From Nageia nagi (Eukaryota > Pinophyta), in contig JBITNC010000001.1 in the NCBI GenBank assembly GCA_050084985.1, positions 161,386,001 to 161,450,000 of the forward strand: a DNA stretch of 64,000 nt, read 5' to 3'. A program made the translations under genes and the position numbers. Numbering within the stretch: position 1 is the stretch's first letter; every line of letters begins with the position of its first letter. Positions 21,311-34,420 of the stretch are shown one piece after another. The notes beneath the pieces are model-generated. The model saw only the letters and a list, made by a program, of their open reading frames with translations. It was not told the DNA's origin and did not search any database.

Positions 21311-24084
21311 TATAGTCATATTTGATAAAGATTCTATGTGTAAAAAAGGAGAGATGAATTCCCTTCAATTTTTCATAACTTCATGCAAAGGCTAATTTAT
21401 ATCACTTTAAAAGATTCAATAGTTATTTCTCTTGAATATTATCTAAGTGTACATTGATGTTCAATTACTTCCTTGGTGCTACTACAACTTGCATGTAATT
21501 AGAAACAATATCAAGCATAAATGAGTTCTTAGAAAAATGATTAAATGAGCATATGTAGGGAAACATTTGGTGAATCACATCTAGGTCTTTAGAATTAGAG
21601 CTAGAGCACTCATTGATGGAGAATTTAGAGATGTAGGGAAGCTCTAAAGTATTACAATATTCATATTTAAATTCAAGAACTAGGAACTAATCATCACACA
21701 TTTCCTCCTCCTCAATATGTCTGATGATGGTTATCATTACTAAATATCAGGCACTTTCTTCTTCATTAGAGCTTGATCCATCAGAACTTAATCCATCAAA
21801 CTAAAAATTCAAAGGTTACTCCTCTTGATGTGGTTATAGAGAGGGATATGTGGCTATGTGAGCTAATTGTTTATCTTCAGTTACTACTACAAGAGTTGCA
21901 ATTTCCTTAGTTAGCTTTAGTGACTTATGTTGAGATATTTCAAGATTTTTTGTAACTAATTTTGTAGTTGAAGTTACCTTCCTTTTATCAGATGCATTTA
22001 TTTCAAAAAGGATCTTATCTTCTACCTCGATGATGATGGGAGAAGAAGGATCAAGTAATATTTTTCTTGATCAAAGATGGATTTCATGATAGAGTAAAAT
22101 ATTTATAAAATATGTCCCTTCAACTTCATAGACCTACTATGGAGTATATATATTATTGGGATTAGGAATTGGTTGAGCAATAAGGGGAGCTTATTTTGGT
22201 GATGCATTATTTCTAGAAGGTGAAGCTTGAAAAAGGCATTATTGTTATAGTTGTTGTGGAGCGAGACCTCTAAATTGACTCTAATTGGGTACAAATGACT
22301 ATTGAAACCACTACTAGTTTTTCCAATTTTGTTGTGGCCAAGGCTAATATTACCAATTAGGTTGGGGCCATGGAGACCACCTAGGTTGAGGTTGAGACCA
22401 CATTGGGTTAAAGGGGGAATTAAAAGGACCATAACCATCTAGGTAATACCTTATGGTAGAGTTCTAGATTAAAAATTTCAAACGATCCCCTTTGGGCAAT
22501 GAAGAAAATCTAATTGATGTCTTGAAGCTCAAGTTCCTTCAACATAATCTTGACAACAAGGAGATGGAGGCATGCTTTTTTAGTATTATCCTTTTTTTAT
22601 ATGATGTAAATCATTATCATTTCAGGGGATGTTGGTGAAGCGCATATTATTTCTTACATCTTGGGTAGTATATTCCTTCAATAGGGGCATCATTCTTTTT
22701 TTAACAAATTTTAATGAGGATGAAAATATACCCAATAATTATATCTTCATGCTATGAAACATGTTGCTCAATTCAGATTGGGTGACTCCTCTAGAAGCTA
22801 TTCCTCTGATCCTGTTACTACATAAGAGTGGCCCGCTACAAGATTAATGGACACATAACTCAAGAATTTGTCTAAAGGGAAGGTTGAAAACATCACCCTC
22901 TACCATAACATGAAGAATATCCATGGACTCTTCTCTCAACCCTTTGAGAAAAATGGTCTTCATTACATATTCAACAAGATCCAAATTTTCTCTTTGTTTA
23001 ATAAATTCAAACAACTCTATGTAGTCTTTTAGAGATTCATCCTCTTTCTAAGAAGTCCTAAACAATTCAACATTCTTTTGTTTGACCTTGTAGTAATCTT
23101 GATACTTCTCAAAGAAGATTTCCTTCGTTCCATCTATCAAAGTTCCATCCCATCTAGTTTTTGTGTTCTCTAGAAGATTCATAAACCAATGCATGGCTAC
23201 ATCCTTCAATGTAGATGGAAATAACTTAAGTTTTTAAACATATAACATGTAATCATAAGTCCTATAGAGGAATTCAAACTCAAACATGAATGCATATGGG
23301 TCCTAAGTAGCCAACCCCTAAAGTTTGGTAATACAAAGAGGGAGATATTCTTCATAGGGGTAGCAGCTTCTTATATTCTTGGGAACCAAATGGCATATTT
23401 AAATGCATTAATGGTATGTTATTTTTGAACCATGTTGTAGGCCCAAGGTATCTACCAAGTTTGTAGGTAATTACTCCTTGGAGTATATTTAAAAGTCACT
23501 TTGGATGACTCCTCAACATCTTCCTTGATACTTTTTGTAGTACCTTATTTAGCACCTTTAGGTATCTTTGAAGTAGATCTATATCCTGTAGTATGTCATG
23601 AGTGTGTAGCCACTGAAGAAATACCTTCCAAGTGCTCAGATCCTTATTTTAATGTGAGTTATATGCTCATGCTATCTAGAGGGGGTACCAACTTCTTCTT
23701 CTTTAGCTTTCAAGCTCTCTTCTTCTTGTTATCCAATATCTACTACTTCTAGATGATTGGGAATTAACTAGCCACGAATATTTCATAATCAATTCATTCA
23801 TTATTTCTCCTAGTTCTTAAATTATGCTAACTTAACTTCTACTAAATAATCAACTTCTAATTACCAAAAATAAATTAAAATCAAACTAAAGGTATGAATA
23901 CTTAGAACCTTTCTCCTATTGCATTAATCTCCACTTGAGAGCTACCTACTAGTGTAGTAGACCAGGGACCCTTCTAAGTATTTCAATCATCAATGAATTT
24001 TAGATTCTAATACTATCCTTTCTATAATCCTAAAAAATGGCACCAAAAAGTAATAAATTTCCTAATTAAATTGCAACTAGTTAT

Positions 24085-24515
24085 TGCTAGCATTCCTTGG
24101 CGATCCTCACATCATGTCTAATGCTTAGGAAGTGATCAATTTAAAGTATAGAAAAATAATGTTCTAATTATGTATGGATTTATTTTTTTCTCATCGCTTC
24201 AAAGAAGAACCATTTTGTTATTAACTATGAGGGATTATACTTATCATTTTAAAGTCATCTAGGTCTGATTTAAATAGAGTGTACTCTATATGAGACAATA
24301 TGATATTCTAGAACTTACTGGGTGGTACTATCCTAGAGAAAGGAAATGATGCTATTATCCATACTCTAAAATTCAAGATAACAATAATCACACCTATAAC
24401 TAGCTTTACCTAATACTAAACTTAAGAATATGAAATGCAACTTAAAATGAAACTAGATTATCTTACTAAATTTTACTTCTATTCCTACCGCAACAAGATC
24501 TACAAGGATTGTTCA
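24085..24515 (-). repeat. M1 LTR, inner copy (unit A)
   Basis: 431 bp, TGCTAGCATT...GATTGTTCA in plus orientation. A degenerate primer site (GGTGCCATTTTTTAGG on the minus strand) lies to its left near 24,030-24,050. To its right, CCCTTGGTGGACCC is followed directly by gag sequence (TTTATTCCATCTC), the joint of the tandem duplication. Confidence 0.75.
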
Positions 24516-25483
24516 CCCTTGGTGGACCCTTTATTCCATCTCTCATAGTTCCTTCCCATCTAGTTTTTGTGCTCTCGATAAAACTCATAAACCAACACAT
24601 GGCTACATGCTTCAATGTTTATGGAAATAACTTAAGTTTTAATATATAAAACATGTAATCATAAGTCCTATAGAGGAATTAAAACTCAAACATGAATGCA
24701 TATGGGTCCTAAGTAGCCAACCCCTAAAGGTTGGTAATACTAAGAGGGAGATATTCTTCATGGGGGTAGCATCTCTTTATATTCTTGGGAACTAAATGGG
24801 ATATTTAAATGCATGAATGGTATGCTATTTTTCAATCATGTTGTAGGCCCAAGGGATCTAGCAAGTTTGTAGGTAATTACTCCTTGGAGTATATTTAAAA
24901 GTCGCTTTGGGTGACTCCTCAACATCTTCCTCAATACTTTTTGTAGTACCTTATTTAGCAGCTTTAGGTATCTTTGAAGTAGATCTATATCCTGTAGTAT
25001 GTCATGAGTGTGTAACCACTGAAGAAATACCTTCCAAGTGCTTAGATCCTTATTCAGTGTGAGCTATATGCTCGAGCTATCTAGAGGGGGTACCAACTTC
25101 TTCTTTATATTTCAAGCTCCCTTCTTGTTATCATCCAATATCTACTCCTTGATGATTGGGAATGAACTGCCCATGACTATCTCATAATCAATTCATTCAC
25201 TATTTCTCCTAGTTCTTAAATTATGCTAAGTTAACTTCTATTGAATAATCAACTTCTAATTACCAAAAATAAATTAAAATCAAAATAAAGGTATGACTAC
25301 TCAAAACCTTTCTCCTGTTGCTTTAATCTCCACTTGAGAGCTATCTGCTAGTGTAGTAGACTAGGGACCCTTCTAAGTATTTCAATCATCAATGCATTTT
25401 AGAGTCTAATACTGTCCTTCCTACAACCCTAAAAAATGGCACCAAAAAGTAATAAATTTCCTAATTAAATTGCAACCAAGTAT

Positions 25484-25914
25484 TGCTAGCATTCCTTGGT
25501 GATCCTCACATCATGTCTAATGCTTAGGAAGTGATCAATTTCAAGTATAGAGAAATAATGTTCTAATTATGTATGGATTTATATTTATCTCATCACTTAA
25601 AAGAAGAACCATTTTGTTCTTAACTATGAGGGATTATACTTATCATTTTAAATTCATTTAGGCTTGATTTAAATAGAGTGTACTTTGTATGAGATAATAT
25701 GATACTTTAGAACTTACTAGGTGGTACTATCCTAAAGAAAGGAAATGACATTAGTATCCATACTCTAAAATTCAAGATAATAATAATCACACCTACAACT
25801 AGCTTTACCTAATACTAAACATAAGAAGATGAAATGCAACATAAAATGAAACTAGATTATCTTACTAAATTTTACTTCTATTCCTACTGCAAGAAAATCT
25901 ATAGGGACTGTTCA
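25484..25914 (-). repeat. M1 LTR, outer copy (unit A)
   Basis: 431 bp, TGCTAGCATT...GACTGTTCA in plus orientation. It is followed by CCCGTGGTGGGCCC and then the left segment of the next unit. I use its right edge as the unit boundary. Confidence 0.75.
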
Positions 25915-27509
25915 CCCGTGGTGGGCCCTTTCCAAGTTTATAAATTATACATGATCTTCTTCCTACTCTATGTTAATTCAATACTATAATAATTAATTAA
26001 TCATTCATCATATAAGATAAGTCATTTAACAAAATATAACTTCTTATTACATTATGTAGGTTATGTCATCATTAAAAGATATGGCATATTCAATAATGAC
26101 TATACAAGATCACAATGTTCATCACACTATGATTCACAAATCATTTAACAAACTTTTATCCCTCTCAACATGCATTTATAAATTTCTTGGAGTTATTGCA
26201 ACTTTACAAAAAAGACTATTCCTAGTACATAAATCTAAAAATGATCAAGACTATTACAACCATTCATATTCTATAGTTATTAGTTAGTTCAACAAACAAG
26301 GGAGGTAGTTGGAAGGAATTGCTTCTCTAGCTCATTCAAGAGATCTCCTAGATTTGAAGGCAACATCCTCCTATTCCTCAGGATGATTCCTTGTTTACTT
26401 CATTGATTATGTTCTCCTGGTATGGTGCTACCTTTGTATTAAGTACATGTCAATAGGGTTGAGCTCCATAGTAGATTCCATAGTAGACTTTACAACTTAC
26501 TCTATAGCTATGCAATGTCCTTAACTTGTAGCACATCCATATTGAAAAATAAATATCATCTAAATCTATTTATATCATTATAAATAAAAGTATCATAATA
26601 TGGCAAATTTATCAGTGTCTATATGTTATCTCAAAATGAAATTTAATTTGGGGACTTCAAAAACATAGATAATTGACTCAAAATATCATTAAAATCCTAG
26701 ACCTATCAAGAACATGTACTTAATCAGAGTCTAAGTTAACTAGTTTCATCTACCTTGAAATATAAGAAACTTTCTAAACTTTTGGACTAATCAAAGATTG
26801 TGGCACTAAAAGTAATTCATAATTTCACTACTAAAAGATCATGATCTATTCAATATATAAAGTGAACATAATATACATGTTTTTATCAAGAAATGATATT
26901 GCAATTTTGCTTTAAGTAACTAAGGCATGAGTGTTGATTATTTGACAAATACAAACAAATTCAAGTTGGATTAGGAATGAAAACCTTTATCCTGTAAATT
27001 ATGTATACAAAAGTATAATATTTTTTATGATAAGGACTAATTTTAATGACTTTTTCTTGTCAAAAAGAAAAAGCATAATTATGATAAGAATCATAAAGAT
27101 TCTAGAACATCTGAAGGTATAAAAAATACACTTAATTGATTAAAAACTTGATCATATAGGAGGTATGCTAGTCTTCAATATTAAAGTTTGGCTTCGATTT
27201 AATCAATACCATGGTAATCATTAAAATAAACTCCTAATCATGTAATAAATTTCATCTTTAAATTACCAATGGTTCTAGAATAGTCTAGGCAAGACCTTGG
27301 ACTTTTAATAGTCCTATATGAAATAGATATAAGTGATAGAAATATGATCTTTTGATATAGGTTCTACAATCCAATGATGTTAAAGAACTTAAAAAAAAAT
27401 CCTATAAACTATTTTGTTTTGAAGGATTTTTAAAGAACTTCAATAATTTATGTAATCAAAGTTAATTAAAATAAATAAATGTATATATTGAAAAGTTGTT
27501 GACAAGTCT

Positions 27510-27629
27510 TATAAACTATTGATTTTTTTTGGGTTTACTCAGGAGGAAAACTTTTCTAAGAACCCATGCTATAAACTATTGAGTTTTTATTGGGTTTACT
27601 CATGAGACAAGCTATTCTAGGAACTCCCT
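27510..27629. repeat. 60-bp direct repeat, two units (copy B)
   Basis: Units begin TATAAACTATTGA at 27,510 and 27,570, as in copy A. Confidence 0.75.
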
Positions 27630-27689
27630 CATGGCGATAAGTAAGGTAAACTTTTAATGTTTCCTCCATCCACCTGATGACTATGGATA

Positions 27690-27805
27690 GAAAATAGTCA
27701 AATTGTAGCTCCGCTACAATATAATAAAATAATCTATGAAATTCGAACTTGGGAAATCCTAAAGATCAACCCAAACCTTAACCAATGCCTTGTCCCCTTG
27801 GAAAC
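27690..27805 (-). mobile_element. Candidate tRNA-derived SINE head (copy B)
   Basis: Same A-box-like and B-box-like pair as copy A (B box near 27,740-27,752). Next to it is an 8-bp-stem inverted repeat ATTGTAGC-TCC-GCTACAAT. The A-box-like stretch reads ACAAGGCATTGG here. Confidence 0.45.
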
Positions 27806-29725
27806 TATAAATTAGTAAGTTTAGAGGATGTTTTTGAAAGAAAATATTCATATATTAATGTAATATATTTAAATAAATAAATAATATGTTTCAATTACCT
27901 TTTTAAATATTAAAAAATTACCTTTAAAAGGCTTACTTAGATCAAAATATACTTAAGATTGATTTGTTTTAATAAATCAAGATAAATAAATATAATTAAA
28001 TATAACTTTCAATATATACACAATAATTTAAATCTAAGCAATATATATACAATATATTTATATGAAAATTTGAAATTAATTTAAAAACTAAAATTCAAAT
28101 ATATTTTGAATAAAAATTTAATATAAAATTAATTTTAAATACAGTAAACATTCATATCACTTCTAGTTTTATGATATTTAGTAAAAATTATTCTCCAACA
28201 AACAAATTCTATCTTAAAGGAGATGATGACCATTATAGTCAATTTATCATATGACTATACTTGTTTGCCCCCAATGGCACCATAGGTATAGTAAAATGAA
28301 TACTTGAGAATTATTTATAACTTATTATCAATGCTTAACATGAGTAGGTCTAATATTTTAAAAATTAAAGTGTACAGGTAAATTATTTTTCATAGTTTTA
28401 GTACCTTCATGTACAATGGCTACATCCTCGCATATGCAAATGCATAAGAAACTCTTATCATATTTATTACACTATAGACGTCTCTTGGCATTGTTAGAAG
28501 CAAAAACAAGATCTATGGTGGTGTGAGGTTGGTCAATGGTTGAAACAAACTAAACTATTAATTTTATATTTTTTTTCAAAATTTACCAGTACGCTTGTCA
28601 TTTTCAATCATTATCAAATCTATATTGGAAAATTTCTTTGCGTGATGTAAACCTATGTCAATGAAACCAATTCAACTTTAAATACATTGATTGCAAACTC
28701 AATCCTTTGCAAGTGATATTCATATCGATGTGGAGAATGTAGGCTGCATAACAATCTCGTACTCTTCATAGACATGCCTTTGAAAAGCTAAGTATCGTAG
28801 TTGAAGAGAAGAAAATCAAATCAACATTGCATCATTTAACAATACAACTAATATCTTTAATGGAAATAACTATGGCTGCCACCTTTGTACTCTATTGTCA
28901 CGTTTGTATACGGTGCAATTATACTTTGATACTTTCATTCCCATAGAGACCTAAAAATATTTTCATTATACTATGATATTTTCATTGAACTGAACATGAA
29001 ATGAGAAGCCAACAACCAAAAGCCAATGAGCAAAAATAAAATTAAGACAAAGGAGCTAATAGCATCAGGTAATTATGCTTTTTTATTAGTTTTTCTTAGA
29101 GATTCTTACTCAACATCAAAAATGATTGCTAAACTCACTTCATTCTTTTTTTTTTCATGAAAACAATTATTTTGATCATTTGAATTATATAATCAAAGTT
29201 TTATGAACTTATTTGTACAATACTTTTACAAGATGAATTACACAAACAATGCACGAAATTACATAAACTATGCACTAAATTATCTATTTAGTATGAATAT
29301 TTGCAAAAAACATTCCTCACTAGTTGGACCTACATGGCTACAAGTAAAACTTTGTCCATCAGACATTTTACCAAAATTGTTACACTAAGTTATTACACTA
29401 AAAAACAACACTAAGAGAAGGATGTGACTCCTAGGCTCCTAGCTAATGGATACCTAGATCCATAAATGGCCTTGAGCATCCATGGAAGTATAGGGTACCG
29501 ATGTTTAATCAATCAGGTTTACCAGAGACATAGAGGAATTATATCCTTTTTTTATCTCTATGTATTTACTTCAAAATTAGCCATTAAATTTGAAAAATCT
29601 CATTCATTTTTCATACACCTAAGCATGAAAATTGTAACAAACACTATTATAGTGAGAATAATTCTTTAAAGCAATAAAATACACACAATCAAATCAAACT
29701 ATTACATATCTGAACCCACACAATC

Positions 29726-29813
29726 GTGGCCTCACCTTCAAACTGTTGCTTCTTCTCTTTGCTTTGCTATTGGCATCTGCAAGTACAATGGCAATGTTGC
29801 TATGGCCACCGCC
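29726..29813 (+). pseudogene. Array gene fragment, copy B (first ~88 bp)
   Basis: It has the same truncation, the same missing base after codon 2 and the same joint to M1 as copy A, so the deletion happened before A and B separated. The remnant has no open frame. Confidence 0.8.
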
Positions 29814-32589
29814 TATAGTCATATTTGATAAAGATTCTATGTGTAAAAAAGGAGAGATGAATTCCCTTCAATTTTTCATAACTTCATGCAAAGGCTAATT
29901 TATATCACTTTAAAAGATTCAATAGTTATTTCTCTTGAATATTATCTAAGTGTACATTGATGTTCAATTACTTCCTTGGTGCTACTACAACTTGCATGTA
30001 ATTAGAAACAATATCAAGCATAAATGAGTTCTTAGAAAAATGATTAAATGAGCATATGTAGGGAAACATTTGGTGAATCACATCTAGGTCTTTAGAATTA
30101 GAGCTAGAGCACTCATTGATGGAGAATTTAGAGATGTAGGGAAGCTCTAAAGTATTACAATATTCATATTTAAATTCAAGAACTAGGAACTAATCATCAC
30201 ACATTTCCTCCTCCTCAATATGTCTGATGATGGTTATCATTACTAAATATTAGGCACTTTCTTCTTCATTAGAGCTTGGTCCATCAGAACTTAATCCATC
30301 AAACTAAAAATTCAAAGGTTACTCCTCTTGATGTGGTTATAGAGAGGGATATGTGGCTATATGAGCTAATTGTTTATCTTCAGTTACTACTACAAGAGTT
30401 GCAATTTCCTTAGTTAGCTTTAGTGACTTATGTTGAGATATTTCAAGATTTTTTGTAACTAATTTTGTAGTTGAAGTTACCTTCCTTTTATCAGATGCAT
30501 TTATTTCAAAAAGGATCTTATCTTCTACCTCGATGATGATGGGAGAAGAAGGATCAAGTAATATTTTTCTTGATCAAAGATGGATTTCATGATAGAGTAA
30601 AATATTTATAAAATATGTCCCTTCAACTTCATAGACCTACTATGGAGTATATATATTATTGGGATTAGGAATTGGTTGAGCAATAACGGGAGGTTATTTT
30701 GGTGATGCATTATTTCTAGAAGGTGAAGCTTGAAAAAGGCATTATTGTTATAGTTGTTGTGGAGTGAGACCTCTAAATTGACTCTAATTGGGTACAAATG
30801 ACTATTGAAACCACTACTAGTTTTTCCAATTTTGTTGTGGCCAAGGCTAAGATTACCAATTAGGTTGGGGCCATGGAGACCACCTAGGTTGAGGTTGAGA
30901 CCACATTGGGTTAAAGGGGGAATTAAAAGGACCATAACCATCTAGGTAATACCTTATGGGTAGAGTTCTAGATTAAAAATTTCAAATGATCCCCTTTGGG
31001 CAATGAAGAAAATCTAATTGATGTCTTGAAGCTCAAGTTCCTTCAACATAATCTTGACAACAAGGAGATGGAGGCATGCTTTTTTAGTATTATCCTTTTT
31101 TTATATGATGTAAATCATTATCTTTTCAGGGGATGTTGGTGAAGTGCATATTATTTCTTACATCTTGGGTAGTATATTCCTTCAATAGGGGCATCATTCT
31201 TTTTTTTAACAAATTTTAATGAGGATGAAAATATACCCAATAATTATATCTTCATGCTATGAAACATGTTGCTCAATTCAGATTGGGTGACTCCTCTAGA
31301 AGCTATTCCTCTGATCCTGTTACTACATAAGAGTGGCCTGCTACAAGATTAATGGATACATAACTCAAGAATTTGTCTAAAGGGAAGGTTGAAAACATCA
31401 CCCTCTACCATAACATGAAGAATATCCATGGACTCTTCTCTCAACCCTTTGAGAAAAATGGTCTTCATTACATATTCAACAAGATCCAAATTTTCTCTTT
31501 GTTTAATAAATTCAAACAACTCTATGTAGTCTTTTAGAGATTCATCCTCTTTCTAAGAAGTCCTAAACAATTCAACATTCTTTTGTTTGACCTTGTAGTA
31601 ATCTTGATACTTCTCAAAGAAGATTTCCTTCGTTCTATCTATCAAAGTTCCATCCCATCTAGTTTTTGTGTTCTCTAGAAGATTCATAAACCAATGCATG
31701 GCTACAACCTTCAATGTAGATGGAAATAACTTAAGTTTTTAAAACATATAACATGTAATCATAAGTCCTATAGAGGAATTCAAACTCAAACATGAATGCA
31801 TATGGGTCCTAAGTAGCCAACCCCTAAAGTTTGGTAATACAAAGAGGGAGATATTCTTCATAGGGGTAGCAGCTTCTTATATTCTTGGGAACCAAATGGC
31901 ATATTTAAATGCATTAATGGTATGTTATTTTTGAACCATGTTGTAGGCCCAAGGTATCTACCAAGTTTGTAGGTAATTACTCCTTGGAGTATATTTAAAA
32001 GTCACTTTGGATGACTCCTCAACATCTTCCTTGATACTTTTTGTAGTACCTTATTTAGCACCTTTAGGTATCTTTGAAGTAGATCTATATCCTGTAGTAT
32101 GTCATGAGTGTGTAGCCACTGAAGAAATACCTTCCAAGTGCTCAGATCCTTATTCAATGTGAGTTATATGCTCATGCTATCTAGAGGGGGTACCAACTTC
32201 TTCTTCTTTAGCTTTCAAGCTCTCTTCTTCTTGTTATCCAATATCTACTACTTCTAGATGATTGGGAATTAACTAGCCACGAATATTTCATAATCAATTC
32301 ATTCATTATTTCTCCTAGTTCTTAAATTATGCTAACTTAACTTCTACTAAATAATCAACTTCTAATTACCAAAAATAAATTAAAATCAAACTAAAAGTAT
32401 GAATACTTAGAACCTTTCTCCTGTTGCATTAATCTCCACTTGAGAGCTACCTACTAGTGTAGTAGACCAGGGACCCTTCTAAGTATTTCAATCATCAATG
32501 AATTTTAGATTCTAATACTATCCTTTCTATAATCCTAAAAAATGGCACCAAAAAGTAATAAATTTCCTAATTAAATTGCAACTAGTTAT

Positions 32590-33020
32590 TGCTAGCATTC
32601 CTTGGCGATTCTCACATCATGTCTAATGCTTAGGAAGTGATCAATTTAAAGTATAGAAAAATAATGTTCTAATTATGTATGGATTTATTTTTTTCTCATC
32701 GCTTCAAAGAAGAACCATTTTGTTCTTAACTATGAGGGATTATACTTATCATTTTAAAGTCATCTAGGTCTGATTTAAATAGAGTGTACTCTATATGAGA
32801 CAATATGATATTCTAGAACTTACTGGGTGGTACTATCCTAGAGAAAGGAAATGATGCTATTATCCATACTCTAAAATTCAAGATAACAATAATCACACCT
32901 ATAACTAGCTTTACCTAATACTAAACTTAAGAATATGAAATGCAACTTAAAATGAAACTAGATTATCTTACTAAATTTTACTTCTATTCCTACCGCAACA
33001 AGATCTACAAGGATTGTTCA
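32590..33020 (-). repeat. M1 LTR, inner copy (unit B)
   Basis: 431 bp, TG...CA ends. It is followed by CCCTTGGTGGACCC and a joint to gag sequence, as in unit A. Confidence 0.72.
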
Positions 33021-33989
33021 CCCTTGGTGGACCCTTTATTCCATCTCTCATAGTTCCTTCCCATCTAGTTTTTGTGCTCTCGATAAAACTCATAAACCAA
33101 CACATGGCTACATGCTTCAATGTTTATGGAAATAACTTAAGTTTTAATATATAAAAACATGTAATCATAAGTCCTATAGAGGAATTAAAACTCAAACATG
33201 AATGCATATGGGTCCTAAGTAGCCAACCCCTAAAGGTTGGTAATACTAAGAGGGAGATATTCTTCATGGGGGTAGCATCTCTTTATATTCTTGGGAACTA
33301 AATGGGATATTTAAATGCATGAATGGTATGCTATTTTTCAATCATGTTGTAGGCCCAAGGGATCTAGCAAGTTTGTAGGTAATTACTCCTTGGAGTATAT
33401 TTAAAAGTCGCTTTGGGTGACTCCTCAACATCTTCCTCAATACTTTTTGTAGTACCTTATTTAGCAGCTTTAGGTATCTTTGAAGTAGATCTATATCCTG
33501 TAGTATGTCATGAGTGTGTAACCACTGAAGAAATACCTTCCAAGTGCTTAGATCCTTATTCAGTGTGAGCTATATGCTCGAGCTATCTAGAGGGGGTACC
33601 AACTTCTTCTTTATATTTCAAGCTCCCTTCTTGTTATCATCCAATATCTACTCCTTGATGATTGGGAATGAACTGCCCATGACTATCTCATAATCAATTC
33701 ATTCACTATTTCTCCTAGTTCTTAAATTATGCTAAGTTAACTTCTATTGAATAATCAACTTCTAATTACCAAAAATAAATTAAAATCAAAATAAAGGTAT
33801 GACTACTCAAAACCTTTCTCCTGTTGCTTTAATCTCCACTTGAGAGCTATCTGCTAGTGTAGTAGACTAGGGACCCTTCTAAGTATTTCAATCATCAATG
33901 CATTTTAGAGTCTAATACTGTCCTTCCTACAACCCTAAAAAATGGCACCAAAAAGTAATAAATTTCCTAATTAAATTGCAACCAAGTAT

Positions 33990-34420
33990 TGCTAGCATTC
34001 CTTGGTGATCCTCACATCATGTCTAATGCTTAGGAAGTGATCAATTTCAAGTATAGAGAAATAATGTTCTAATTATGTATGGATTTATATTTATCTCATC
34101 ACTTAAAAGAAGAACCATTTTGTTCTTAACTATGAGGGATTATACTTATCATTTTAAATTCATCTAGGCTTGATTTAAATAGAGTGTACTCTGTATGAGA
34201 TAATATGATACTTTAGAACTTACTAGGTGGTACTATCCTAAAGAAAGGAAATGACATTACTATCCATACTCTAAAATTCAACATAAAAATAATCACACCT
34301 ACAACTAGCTTTACCTAATACTAAACTTAAGAAGATGAAATGCAACTTAAAATGAAACTAGATTATCTAACTAAATTTTACTTCTATTCCTACTGCAACA
34401 AAATCTATAGGGACTATTCA
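33990..34420 (-). repeat. M1 LTR, outer copy (unit B)
   Basis: 431 bp. Its right end reads GGGACTATTCA, the variant that matches the interrupted LTR at 8,801-9,229. It is followed by CCCTTGGTGGGCCC and unit C. Confidence 0.72.

Larger units (their letters stand above)
21311..25914 (-). mobile_element. M1 copy A: internally deleted, with duplicated gag-LTR end
   Basis: This is homologous to M1 at about 5,395-9,229 and lacks integrase, RNase H and RT (the 5.1-kb gene-M1 deletion). It also lacks the protease: near 21,845 about 640 bp corresponding to 5,931-6,580 is missing. Gag is present but broken (about 22,480-23,400). It ends with two successive gag-tail plus LTR blocks 1,399 bp apart. It is dead and serves as filler between gene copies. 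Confidence 0.8.
25915..29725. other. Copy B, left non-coding segment
   Basis: About 3.8 kb with the same layout as the copy A segment, including the ~215 bp that T1 insertion/deletion removed from A. A 74-codon ATG frame at 26,063-26,287 recurs in E but is interrupted in D, so it is unlikely to be coding. No gene is recognised. Confidence 0.7.
29814..34420 (-). mobile_element. M1 copy B: internally deleted, with duplicated gag-LTR end
   Basis: Nearly identical in layout to M1 copy A: begins at the gene joint, lacks integrase, RNase H, RT and protease, and keeps broken gag. It has two 431-bp LTRs (32,590-33,020 and 33,990-34,420), 1,400 bp apart. Confidence 0.8.

Noticed and set aside
22103-22438. 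111-codon minus-strand frame repeated in A and B, shortened in D
   Set aside because: It lies in the low-complexity tail after gag of M1, is Leu/Asn/His-rich, and is absent as an open frame in copy C. Treated as part of dead M1.
26063-26287. 74-codon frame near the start of unit B, also in E
   Set aside because: Interrupted in D, altered in C, absent from A through the T1 junction deletion, and without recognisable domains.
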